This document shows, piece by piece, positions 55,014-63,355 of a DNA stretch of 64,000 bases. A program made the position numbers and the translations under genes. Within the stretch, counting starts at the first letter, position 1. Every line of letters starts with the position of its first letter. Source of the DNA: Pseudomonas migulae NBRC 103157 (GTDB taxonomy: Bacteria; Pseudomonadota; Gammaproteobacteria; Pseudomonadales; Pseudomonadaceae). The notes under the pieces are model-generated. The model made no database searches. It saw only the letters and a list, made by a program, of their open reading frames with translations, and was not told the origin of the DNA. The stretch spans positions 62,001 to 126,000 of the forward strand of contig NZ_BDAG01000004.1 of NCBI RefSeq assembly GCF_002091715.1, read 5' to 3'.

Positions 55014-56051
55014 TCACTCAGCCGTCGAAGGCTTCTCCCAAAGGTTGATCCCGCCCTCCTGGGCAAACCGGTCAATCTCCGCCAGCTCCTCCACACTGAA
55101 ACTCAGATTCTTCAACGCCCCGACGTTCTCGATGATCTGCTCCGGCCGGCTCGCACCGATCAGCGCCGAGGTCACACGCGGATCGCGCAGCGTCCACGCC
55201 AACGCCAATTGAGCGAGGCTCTGACCACGACGCTTGGCAATTTCATTGAGCCCACGCACATGGGCGATGTTGGCCTCCGACAGGTGCGAGGACTGCAAAG
55301 AACCACCGCCCGGACGATTCACCCGTGCATCCTTCGGAATGCCGTTGAGGTATTTGTCGGTCAACAAACCCTGCGCCAACGGCGTGAACGCAATCACACC
55401 AGTGCCCAGTTCGTCGGTGACCTCCAGCAGGTCCTTTTCCACCCAGCGATTGAGCAGGTTGTAAGCCGGCTGGTGAATCAACAACGGCACTTTCCACTCT
55501 TTCAACAGCGCCGCCATCTCACGGGTTTTCACCCCGGAATACGACGAGATGCCGATGTACAGCGCCTTGCCCTGCTGCACGGCAGTAGCGAGTGCGCTGG
55601 CGGTTTCCTCCAGCGGAGTGTCCGGATCGAAACGGTGCGAATAGAAGATATCCACATAATCCAGGCCCAGGCGCTGCAGGCTCTGATCAAGGCTGGCCAG
55701 CACGTATTTGCGCGAACCGCCGCCCTGACCGTAAGGACCGGGCCACATGTCCCAACCGGCCTTGCTGGAAATGATCAGCTCGTCGCGATACTGCTTGAAG
55801 TCTTCGCGCAGCAAACGGCCGAAGTTGATCTCGGCGCTGCCGTACGGCGGGCCGTAATTGTTGGCCAGGTCGAAGTGGTTGATCCCCAGATCGAACGCCG
55901 TGCGCAACAACGAACGCTGGGTGTCGATCGGCGTGCTGTCGCCGAAGTTGTGCCACAGGCCCAGGGACAACGCCGGCAACACCAGACCGCTGCGACCGAC
56001 GCGGCGGTAAGGGATGGAGTCGTAGCGGTTTTCGGCAGCGGTGTAGGTCAT
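55014..56051 (-). CDS. mgrA: L-glyceraldehyde 3-phosphate reductase-type aldo/keto reductase
   Basis: The 345-residue protein is close to E. coli YghZ. It has GINHFDLANNYGPPYGSAEI with the catalytic Asp and Tyr, a Lys in IISSKAGWDMWPGPYG, a His in DIFYSHRFDPDTP, and the NADPH-binding ALIGASRPEQI at the C-terminus. YghZ reduces L-glyceraldehyde-3-phosphate and other aldehydes. The ATG at 56051 starts MTYTAAENRYDSIPYRRVG; the frame extends 11 codons upstream. Confidence 0.88.
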   Translation of the reverse strand: MTYTAAENRYDSIPYRRVGRSGLVLPALSLGLWHNFGDSTPIDTQRSLLRTAFDLGINHFDLANNYGPPYGSAEINFGRLLREDFKQYRDELIISSKAGWDMWPGPYGQGGGSRKYVLASLDQSLQRLGLDYVDIFYSHRFDPDTPLEETASALATAVQQGKALYIGISSYSGVKTREMAALLKEWKVPLLIHQPAYNLLNRWVEKDLLEVTDELGTGVIAFTPLAQGLLTDKYLNGIPKDARVNRPGGGSLQSSHLSEANIAHVRGLNEIAKRRGQSLAQLALAWTLRDPRVTSALIGASRPEQIIENVGALKNLSFSVEELAEIDRFAQEGGINLWEKPSTAE

Positions 56052-56251
56052 CGAATCCTCTCTTGTCTGTCTTGAAGTTGGCATCGACTGCTTCGCAAGT
56101 TGCCCAGCATACGCCCAGACAAACGCCGATAAACCCCAGACACAAGGAAATGCTGAAACGTTTCACATATTTTCGATCGGGCCGACCCTGGAGCCAAAAT
56201 CCACATGGCGTTTATATCGACAGCGGCACGTCCTGGATAATCACTCCGTAC

Positions 56252-56316
56252 AAGATCGCAGCCTTCGGCAGCGCCTACAGAAGAGCGTTGTACACCTGCA
56301 GGAGCGTGCGATCTTT
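56252..56316. repeat. Second copy of the GATCGCAGCCTTCGGCAGC palindrome, imperfect
   Basis: AGATCGCAGCCTTCGGCAGC with a partial inverted partner ending GTGCGATCTTTTGATC. It resembles the perfect copy at 40451-40524 and lies in the gap between the reductase start and the LysR stop. Confidence 0.65.
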
Positions 56317-56331
56317 TGATCTTCGACTACC

Positions 56332-57222
56332 TCAAACGGCCCCTGCAAACACCTCCCCCAACCAATCCACAAACACCCGAACCCTTGGCGACATCTGTCG
56401 GTTGTGCGGATACAGCACTGAAACCGGCATCGGCGGCGGTGGGGTGTCGGTAAGGATTTCCTGTACCCCCCCCTGAGCAATCAGCGTTTCCATTCGGTAA
56501 TGCGGGCACTGGATCAAACCCAGTCCGGCGATGGCCGACGCGGCATAGATTTCCGCGCCGAATACCGAGAGCGCGCCGTCGATGGCCACCTCCTTCAGCT
56601 CACCATCGACCATGAACTCGAACGGAAACAATTTGGCGGTGGTGCGCGAGACGTAGTTCACCGCGCGATGGTGTTTCAGGTCTCCGAGGGTTTTCGGTTC
56701 GCCGTATTTGCGTAGATACGCAGGGCTGGCACAGGTGATCTGCCGCAGGTTGGCGACACGTTTGCCGATCAGCGCCGAGTCACCCAGAGTGCCGGCACGC
56801 AGTACGCAGTCGACGCCCTCGGCAATCAGGTCGACAAAGCGGTCCGCCTCGCTGATCGACAGTTCTATATCCGGGTAACGGGCCATGAACTGCGGCAACG
56901 CAGGGATCACAAAGTGCTTGGCCAGAGTGCCATGCAAATCCACGCGCAATCGCCCCTTCGGCGCCACGCTGCGAAAGGCCATTTCGGCTTCTTCCAGCTC
57001 CGCCAGCAACTGCACACAACGCAGGTAGTAAGCCTCGCCGTCCAGCGTCGGGCGTACCTTGCGTGTGCTGCGCTCCAGTAAGCGTGTGCCAAGCCAGGCC
57101 TCGAATTGATTCAGCGTGTGAGTCAGGGTTGCCCGCGGCAAATTCAGGTCTTCGGCGGCCAGGGTGAAGCTGCTGCGCTCATAGATCCGTACGAAAACCT
57201 TCATTGCCTTGACTTGATCCAC
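56332..57222 (-). CDS. LysR-family transcriptional regulator
   Basis: The 296-residue LTTR has an N-terminal HTH (MDQVKAMKVFVRIYERSSFT, then NLPRATLTHTLNQFEAWLGT) and an effector domain of the CrgA/DsvA-like group (VDLHGTLAKHFVIPALPQF). It is divergent from the SDR gene at 57351 with 128 bp between, the classic layout of a LysR regulator and its target. Confidence 0.88.
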   Translation of the reverse strand: MDQVKAMKVFVRIYERSSFTLAAEDLNLPRATLTHTLNQFEAWLGTRLLERSTRKVRPTLDGEAYYLRCVQLLAELEEAEMAFRSVAPKGRLRVDLHGTLAKHFVIPALPQFMARYPDIELSISEADRFVDLIAEGVDCVLRAGTLGDSALIGKRVANLRQITCASPAYLRKYGEPKTLGDLKHHRAVNYVSRTTAKLFPFEFMVDGELKEVAIDGALSVFGAEIYAASAIAGLGLIQCPHYRMETLIAQGGVQEILTDTPPPPMPVSVLYPHNRQMSPRVRVFVDWLGEVFAGAV

Positions 57223-57350
57223 GCGGAGCTCCGGGCCTTCGATTGTTGGCGATTATTGAACAGTCAAGGCAACTCTCGTGCATTTATCGGCCTGAGTAAA
57301 CATGTGAATCTGGCTTCACCCCAAGCAAACACCTTCAAGGAATCTTCGCC

Positions 57351-58091
57351 ATGACTACTCAAATTTCGAAAGTTGCCATCGTGACCGGCGCCTCTCGCGG
57401 CATCGGTGCCGTCATCGCCAGACAACTGGCCCGCGAAGGTTTCGCCGTCGCTGTCAACTACGCCAGCAGCGCCACTGAAGCGTCGGCTCTGGTGGTCGAG
57501 TTGCGCCAGGCTGGCCATCGAGCCATAGCGATCAAGGCTGACGTGGCCAATGCCGACGACGTGCGCCGGATGTTCGATGAAACCGAAACGCAACTGGGCA
57601 AAGTCGATGTGTTGATCAACAACGCCGGCATTCTCAAAGTGATGCCGCTGGCGCAACACACAGACGAACTGTTCGACCAGACCTTCAACATCCACGCTCG
57701 CGGCACGTTCAACACGTTGCGTGAAGCGGCGACGCGCTTGAACGCGGGCGGGCGGATCGTCAACTTCTCCAGCAGTACGGTCGGCATGAACCTGCCGGGC
57801 TACGCCGTGTACATCGCCAGCAAGGCGGCTGTGGAATCTCTGACTCAGGTGTTCGCCAAGGAAATGCGCGGTCGTAACATCACCGTCAACGCTGTGGCTC
57901 CGGGCCCGGTGGCGACCGACCTGTTCCTGCATGGCAAGAGCGAAGAGCAGATTCAGACCTTCGCCAGGATGCCGCCGCTGGAACGCCTGGCTCAGCCGGA
58001 AGACATTTCCCGCGTTGTGGCCTTTCTGGTCGGGCCGGATTCGGCCTGGGTCAACGGGCAAATCCTGCGGGTCAATGGTGGGCTGGTTTAA
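57351..58091 (+). CDS. SDR-family oxidoreductase
   Basis: The 246-residue classical SDR has the NAD(P) motif VTGASRGIGAVIA, NNAG (DVLINNAGIL), the Ser of NFSSSTVG and Tyr-Lys in YAVYIASKAAVESL. It probably reduces an aldehyde or ketone with NADPH. It is likely controlled by the divergent LysR gene. AAGGAA precedes the ATG. The substrate is unknown. Confidence 0.88.
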   Translation: MTTQISKVAIVTGASRGIGAVIARQLAREGFAVAVNYASSATEASALVVELRQAGHRAIAIKADVANADDVRRMFDETETQLGKVDVLINNAGILKVMPLAQHTDELFDQTFNIHARGTFNTLREAATRLNAGGRIVNFSSSTVGMNLPGYAVYIASKAAVESLTQVFAKEMRGRNITVNAVAPGPVATDLFLHGKSEEQIQTFARMPPLERLAQPEDISRVVAFLVGPDSAWVNGQILRVNGGLV

Positions 58092-58149
58092 GCACAGAAC
58101 GCGCACCGACGCCTATGCTCAAAGGTGAGCAGGGAGACCGAGGCGCCGC

Positions 58150-58243
58150 CTTCGCGAGCAAGCCCGCTCCCACATTCGATCTCGATTGAACACAAAATTT
58201 GTGTACTACAGAGCACTAATGTGGGAGCGGGCTTGCTCGCGAA
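58150..58243. repeat. REPIN between the SDR and the small membrane protein
   Basis: TTCGCGAGCAAGCCCGCTCC and its inverted copy are separated by about 45 bp. Confidence 0.9.
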
Positions 58244-58286
58244 GTCGGCTTTACAGGCGACACCCACCTGAAGGGAGGATCACACC

Positions 58287-58547
58287 ATGCACACCACGAT
58301 CATCATTTTCTTCGGCCTGGTCCTCCTGGCGCTGATGCTGTTCATCGGCGAGAAAATCGGCTTCGGCCGGCAAACCCTGACCTACAGCTTCATCGTGCTG
58401 TGGCTGGCCCTGACGATGATCAACGGCGCCATCGGCGTGGTCACTGCCGGCCAGCCCGTAATGACGGAACTGGTGGTCGGCAGTGTGGTGTTTGGCGTGC
58501 CGGTGGCGGCGCTGGTGCTGTTCATGGCGTTGAGCAGCGAGACCTGA
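58287..58547 (+). CDS. Small hypothetical membrane protein
   Basis: An 86-residue protein with three predicted membrane helices (about residues 4-20, 31-53 and 62-82). AAGGGAGG before the ATG is a very good ribosome binding site. It is convergent with betT, with stops 3 bp apart. No family is recognised. Confidence 0.65.
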   Translation: MHTTIIIFFGLVLLALMLFIGEKIGFGRQTLTYSFIVLWLALTMINGAIGVVTAGQPVMTELVVGSVVFGVPVAALVLFMALSSET

Positions 58548-58549
58548 CT

Positions 58550-60544
58550 TCAACGCACCAGATGCAAAAATTGCATGTGCCGCTCGTACTGGTCGAGGAT
58601 GTCGTTGATGACCTGCTCCTTGGTATAACCCACCAGATCGTAGTCCTGACTGCCCTCGCTCAAATGCACTTCGGCCCGATAATAACGACGATTGTTGAGC
58701 TCCTTGGAACCCATGCCGCCACGGGCGAAGGACGGCGTGAAGTAGCCACGCATCTGCACCTGATAAATGAACGGATGCTGTTCGCCGTGACCGATTTCGA
58801 GGCTGACGCTGTCGTTCGCCGGGTCGGGCTGCGTGACCACATTCAAACCCTTTTCGACGAACACCGCCGTCACCTCTTCGATCGCCGGGCGCACCGTCGT
58901 ATCGAGGAAGCGATAGACCTCATCCCTTGACGGGAAATGCACCGCCTGACTCAAGCGCTGACGCCATCCGCCACGCCGGGAACCGGAGACCGGTGCCAGG
59001 GAATGCAGCTGCGCGATCTGCTTCTGCGACTCCAGATAAAACGCCTTGTGCAGCCCCCACATCATCAACAACAGAATCAGCGAGAACGGCAGCGAGGTCA
59101 GCACCACCGCTGACTTCAGCGCGTCGATGCTGCCGGAGAACAGCAGCGCACTGGTCACCAGCGCCGTCATCGCGCCCCAGAACACCCGCAGCCATTTCGG
59201 CCCGTCTTCATCCGGGTTGCCGCCCTTGGCCGAGAGCGTCGACAGCACCACAGTGCCGGAATCGGCGGAGGTGACGAAGAACACGAAGCTGATGAACACC
59301 GTGACCGCGATGACGGTTTTGCTCCATGGGTAGGTTTCCAGCAGCAGGTACAGGGTCATCGACGGGTTGTCGATGGCCGACATGCCGAGCGCACTCATGC
59401 CGTGGTTGAGCACCTGGTCGATGGCACTGTTGCCGAAGATCGACATCCACGCCAGGGTGAAACCGAGCGGGATCAACAGCACGCCAAAGACAAATTCGCG
59501 GATGGTCCGGCCCCGGGAAATCCGTGCGATGAACAGGCCCACGAACGGCGACCACGCGATCCACCAGGCCCAGTAGAACACCGTCCAGCCGCCCAGCCAG
59601 TCGCTGGGTTTGTCGTAGGCGTAGAGGTCGAAACTTTTCATCGGCAACGCGCCGAGGTAGTCGCCGATGTTCTGGATCAGGGTGTTAAGCAAATGCTGCG
59701 TGGGCCCGGCGAACAACACGAACAGCAGCAGTGCACAGGCCAGCAGCATGTTGATGTCGGACATGACCCGCACGCCTTTATCGACGCCGGACACCGCGAC
59801 GATGATCGCCGCGCCCATCATCAGCGTGATCAGGCCGACCTGAATCCACTGGGTGTGGGCGATGCCGAACAGGTAGTCCAGACCCGAATTGAGGTGCAAC
59901 ACGCCGAAGCCCATGTCGGCACCGAGGCCGAACACCGTGGCGATGATGCCAAAGCCGTCCACGGCGTAACCGATCGGGCCGTTGATGCGCTTGCCAATCA
60001 GCGGATAGAGCGCCGATCGCAGGGCCAGCGGCAGGTTGTGACGGTAGGCAAAGTAGGCCAACGCCATGCCGACGAAAGCAAACACGCCCCAGCCGTGCAG
60101 GCCCCAGTGCAGAAACAGAATCTGCATCGCCTGGCGCGCCGCATCCGCCGTTCCGGCCTCGCCTTGCGGCGGTTGCGACAAGTGGGTCAGCGGCTCTGAC
60201 ACGCAAAAGAAAAACAGCGTGATGCTGATCCCCGCAGCGAACAGCATGCCGGCCCAGGACAGGTAACTGAATTCGGGCTCGTCGTGGTCGGCACCGAGCT
60301 TGATCTTGCCGTAGCCGGACAAGGCGGTGACCACCACGAAGACCAGATACAGGGTCATCGCGAGCATGTAATACCAGCCGACCGTATTGGCCGCCCAGTT
60401 TTGCGCTTGCAGAAGCCACGCGCCGGCCTGTTCAGGCATGGCAATGACGACAATGCCGAAGAGCAGAATGAAGGTCGCCGCGAAGTAGAACACCGGCGGA
60501 TTCATGCGGACCTGGCCGCTGGCGGGGGTGGACGGTGCACTCAT
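58550..60544 (-). CDS. betT: BCCT-family choline transporter
   Basis: The 664-residue transporter has twelve helices and the BCCT signature (HWGLHGWGVFAFVGMALAYF, FYWAWWIAWSPFVGLFIARI). A long hydrophilic C-terminal tail (about 520-664) is of the type linked to osmotic activation in BetT. It imports choline for glycine betaine synthesis or catabolism. betIBA is not adjacent. A palindrome about 95 bp upstream resembles a TetR/BetI operator. Confidence 0.9.
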   Translation of the reverse strand: MSAPSTPASGQVRMNPPVFYFAATFILLFGIVVIAMPEQAGAWLLQAQNWAANTVGWYYMLAMTLYLVFVVVTALSGYGKIKLGADHDEPEFSYLSWAGMLFAAGISITLFFFCVSEPLTHLSQPPQGEAGTADAARQAMQILFLHWGLHGWGVFAFVGMALAYFAYRHNLPLALRSALYPLIGKRINGPIGYAVDGFGIIATVFGLGADMGFGVLHLNSGLDYLFGIAHTQWIQVGLITLMMGAAIIVAVSGVDKGVRVMSDINMLLACALLLFVLFAGPTQHLLNTLIQNIGDYLGALPMKSFDLYAYDKPSDWLGGWTVFYWAWWIAWSPFVGLFIARISRGRTIREFVFGVLLIPLGFTLAWMSIFGNSAIDQVLNHGMSALGMSAIDNPSMTLYLLLETYPWSKTVIAVTVFISFVFFVTSADSGTVVLSTLSAKGGNPDEDGPKWLRVFWGAMTALVTSALLFSGSIDALKSAVVLTSLPFSLILLLMMWGLHKAFYLESQKQIAQLHSLAPVSGSRRGGWRQRLSQAVHFPSRDEVYRFLDTTVRPAIEEVTAVFVEKGLNVVTQPDPANDSVSLEIGHGEQHPFIYQVQMRGYFTPSFARGGMGSKELNNRRYYRAEVHLSEGSQDYDLVGYTKEQVINDILDQYERHMQFLHLVR

Positions 60545-60636
60545 GAAAGATGCGCCTCAAGGGGGTGAAACCGGGCAATCAATAACGGACTCGGCAAGGG
60601 CAAGCCTCCTGTTGTGAGCGGGCAGCAAACCGGCGG

Positions 60637-60664
60637 TTTAACTTGAATGAGCGTTCAAGTTAAA
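60637..60664. promoter_or_regulatory. Perfect 11-bp inverted repeat upstream of betT, candidate BetI operator
   Basis: TTTAACTTGAA and TTCAAGTTAAA flank TGAGCG. The symmetry and the TTGAA...TTCAA core fit a TetR-family regulator such as BetI, which represses choline genes. The betI gene itself is not in the window. The rest of the 385-bp gap 60545-60929 holds only a REPIN. Confidence 0.6.
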
Positions 60665-60808
60665 CATGAATAGGGTGCTAAGGACTAATCGCAGGGCTCG
60701 GCGGTACTGTTCGTACGCTAGCTCAAGGATGGGTATGACGCGGGGTTTGGGGGATTTGTTCAGCGGGGAAATGGGTGGATGCCGTTATCGCGGTTTGTCT
60801 TGAAACCG

Positions 60809-60898
60809 ATCGCCAGCAAGCCGGCTCCTACAGGTTTTGTGTCGCTCACAAAATTATCGTTCGACACAAACTTTGTAGGAGCCGGCTTGCTGGCGATG
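60809..60898. repeat. REPIN, GTAGGAGCCGGCTTGC family
   Basis: ATCGCCAGCAAGCCGGCTCC and its inverted copy are separated by about 45 bp. It lies just after the epsC stop. Confidence 0.9.
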
Positions 60899-60929
60899 GC
60901 GTCTGAAAGGCCGCTAAAGATCCCGGGCC

Positions 60930-61856
60930 TTACTTCTGCGTCCCATCATCATGCTGCAGATTCGCCTGCGTCAGGTTGCACCCCGCCGGCACACTGCGGG
61001 TCAGCCAGACGTTACCGCCAATGGTCGAGCCCTTGCCGATGGTGATCCGCCCCAGAATCGTCGCGCCGGCATAGATCACCACATCATCCTCGACAATCGG
61101 ATGCCGCGGATGGCCCTTCTGCAACTGGCCGTCTTCGTCCGACGGGAAGCGCTTGGCGCCCAGGGTCACGGCCTGATAAATCCGCACGCGCTCGCCGATG
61201 ATCGCCGTCTCGCCGATTACCACGCCCGTCCCGTGATCGATGAAGAAGCTGCGGCCGATTTGCGCGCCGGGGTGGATGTCGATACCGGTCGCCGAGTGAG
61301 CGATTTCTGCACTGATCCGCGCCAGCAGCGGCAGTCCGGCGCGGTACAAATGATGCGCGAGGCGATGGTGAATCACCGCCAGAATCCCCGGATAGCACAG
61401 CAAGACTTCATCGACGCTGCGGGCCGCCGGGTCACCGTGATAGGCCGCCAGCACGTCAGTGTCCAGCAAGCTGCGCAGCCCCGGCAGGGCGAGGGCGAAG
61501 TCCTGAATGATCTGGATCGTTTTGGCTTCGACTTCAGTGTCGGCCGAGGCGCTGTGGCGGGCGGCGTAACGCAGTTCAAGTCGTGCCTGCCCCAGCAACG
61601 CGTTCAGCGCAACGTCCAGCGTGTGGCCGACGTAGAAATCTTCACTCTCTTCGCGCAGGTCCACCGGGCCGAGGCGCATCGGGAACAACGCACCGCACAG
61701 CGCTTCAAGAATCTCTGCCATGGCCGCTCGGGAGGGCAATTCGCGACCGCCCTGCTCGCCACTGGCGCGGCCGTTTTGGGCTCGCCACTGGTCGCGCGCC
61801 GTGCGCAGCTGGCTGACGATGGTCTGCAATTGCCAATGGCTGGAACGCTCGCTCAC
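60930..61856 (-). CDS. epsC: Serine O-acetyltransferase, EpsC type
   Basis: The 308-residue enzyme acetylates L-serine, committing it to cysteine synthesis. The left-handed beta-helix part holds DIHPGAQIGRSFFIDHGTGV with the catalytic His-Asp, VIGETAIIGERVRIYQAVTLG, and hexapeptide repeats to the end. The GTG at 61856, with GGAG 9 bp upstream, gives MSERSSHWQLQTIVSQLR; the frame extends 14 codons further. It is divergent from dcyD. Confidence 0.9.
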   Translation of the reverse strand: MSERSSHWQLQTIVSQLRTARDQWRAQNGRASGEQGGRELPSRAAMAEILEALCGALFPMRLGPVDLREESEDFYVGHTLDVALNALLGQARLELRYAARHSASADTEVEAKTIQIIQDFALALPGLRSLLDTDVLAAYHGDPAARSVDEVLLCYPGILAVIHHRLAHHLYRAGLPLLARISAEIAHSATGIDIHPGAQIGRSFFIDHGTGVVIGETAIIGERVRIYQAVTLGAKRFPSDEDGQLQKGHPRHPIVEDDVVIYAGATILGRITIGKGSTIGGNVWLTRSVPAGCNLTQANLQHDDGTQK

Positions 61857-62049
61857 GGTAAAAAACTCCACATGGGCGGCCGGACTGTCTGGCCGCACTG
61901 ACGGCGATTACTTTACGGCAAGGTCTGGAAGCCGAATTAAGAACCGATTGTGCTGTGCTCAGCACGTTTGGCTATAAGTCACCTTGCCGGTTGCCCACAC
62001 TTATAGCCGTGCCTATAGTCCTGACATCTTCCACCGCCAGTACGGACCC

Positions 62050-63042
62050 ATGATCAAACAACAGCTCGCCCGTTTCGACCGCCTCGATCTACTCAGCCAC
62101 CCGACCCCTCTGGAAAAACTCGAACGCCTGTCGGCCTGGCTCGGCCGCGACGTGTACGTCAAACGCGATGACCTGACACCGCTGGCGATGGGCGGCAACA
62201 AGCTGCGCAAACTCGAATACCTGGCCGCCGATGCGCTGGCTCAGGGTGCGGACACGCTGATCACCGCTGGCGCGCTGCAATCCAACCACGTGCGCCAGAC
62301 CGCTGCTCTCGCGGCGAAACTGGGGCTGGGCTGCGTGGCACTGCTGGAAAATCCTTTGGGCACCGACGACGCCAACTATGTCGGCAACGGCAATCGGCTG
62401 TTGCTCGACCTGTTCGATACCAAGGTCGAGTTGGTGGAAAACCTCGACAACGCTGACGAGCAACTGGAAGCCTTGGCCTCACGCCTGCGCAGCAACGGCA
62501 AAAAGCCGTATCTGGTGCCGATTGGCGGCTCGAACGCGTTGGGCGCTTTGGGTTATGTGCGCGCCGGGCTGGAACTGGCCGAGCAGATCAAGGACACCGG
62601 CCTGACGTTCGCTGCGGTGGTGTTGGCCTCCGGCAGCGCCGGAACCCACAGCGGCCTGGCACTCGCGTTGAGCGAAGTACTGCCGGATTTGCCAGTGATT
62701 GGCGTGACGGTGTCGCGCAGCGATGAAGATCAGCGGCCCAAGGTCCAGGGCCTGGCCGAGCGTACCGCGGCCTTGTTGGACGTGCGCCTGCCGGCCAGTT
62801 TCAAGGTCGAGTTGTGGGACGAATATTTTGGCCCGCGTTATGGCGAGCCGAATGCCGGGACGCTGGCGGCGGTGAAGCTGGTGGCGAGTCAGGAAGGATT
62901 GCTGCTGGACCCGGTATACACCGGCAAGGCCATGGCCGGGTTGCTCGACGGGATTGGTCGTCAGCGGTTTGATGAAGGGCCGATCATCTTCCTGCACACC
63001 GGCGGGGCGCCGGCGTTGTTTGCCTACAAATCGGCTTTTTAA
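62050..63042 (+). CDS. dcyD: D-cysteine desulfhydrase
   Basis: The 330-residue PLP enzyme of the ACC-deaminase fold degrades D-cysteine to pyruvate, H2S and ammonia. It has [20 protein letters not shown] with the PLP lysine, [20 protein letters not shown] and [13 protein letters not shown]. The ATG at 62050 fits the family; the frame opens at 61984. A short hairpin (AGAGCGC...GCGCTCT, 63042-63058) begins at its stop. It lies with epsC and tcyJ in a cysteine block. Confidence 0.9.
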   Translation: MIKQQLARFDRLDLLSHPTPLEKLERLSAWLGRDVYVKRDDLTPLAMGGNKLRKLEYLAADALAQGADTLITAGALQSNHVRQTAALAAKLGLGCVALLENPLGTDDANYVGNGNRLLLDLFDTKVELVENLDNADEQLEALASRLRSNGKKPYLVPIGGSNALGALGYVRAGLELAEQIKDTGLTFAAVVLASGSAGTHSGLALALSEVLPDLPVIGVTVSRSDEDQRPKVQGLAERTAALLDVRLPASFKVELWDEYFGPRYGEPNAGTLAAVKLVASQEGLLLDPVYTGKAMAGLLDGIGRQRFDEGPIIFLHTGGAPALFAYKSAF

Positions 63043-63058
63043 GAGCGCTTTGCGCTCT

Positions 63059-63148
63059 ATCGCCAGCAAGCCGGCTCCTACGGGGTTCGTGTCGAACGAA
63101 GATTTATGCACGACACAAACCCTGTAGGAGCCGGCTTGCTGGCGATAG
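63059..63148. repeat. REPIN between dcyD and tcyJ
   Basis: ATCGCCAGCAAGCCGGCTCC and its inverted copy are separated by about 45 bp, directly after the AGAGCGC hairpin at the dcyD stop. Confidence 0.9.
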
Positions 63149-63193
63149 CGGTCTACTGGCGACATATGCAATTAAAGAATAACAAATAGAATA

Positions 63194-63233
63194 TTTATTA
63201 TTTTCCTATCTAAAAGCGCCGTCATATAGTCTC
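63194..63233 (+). promoter_or_regulatory. tcyJ promoter region sharing a motif with tauA
   Basis: TTTATTATTTTC (63194-63205) and GTCATATAGTCTC (63221-63233) closely match the tauA upstream region (11 of 13 identical in the second block). TATAGT is a plausible -10 box. The 313-bp gap otherwise holds a REPIN and a leader of about 120 nt. Confidence 0.5.
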
Positions 63234-63355
63234 GCCGCAGGCGAATTTGCAGCGAGACGCATACGCTGCTTTAGGGCAGGATATTGCAGTCGTCCAAATC
63301 CCGATTTTGCCAACATTCCTAAAAGCGTTCTCATAAGAAAACACAGGGGCTTGTC

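Noticed and set aside
63042..63058. AGAGCGC hairpin at the dcyD stop as a rho-independent terminator
   Set aside because: The stem is only 7 bp and no T run follows; it may act together with the next REPIN, but it is not a canonical terminator.
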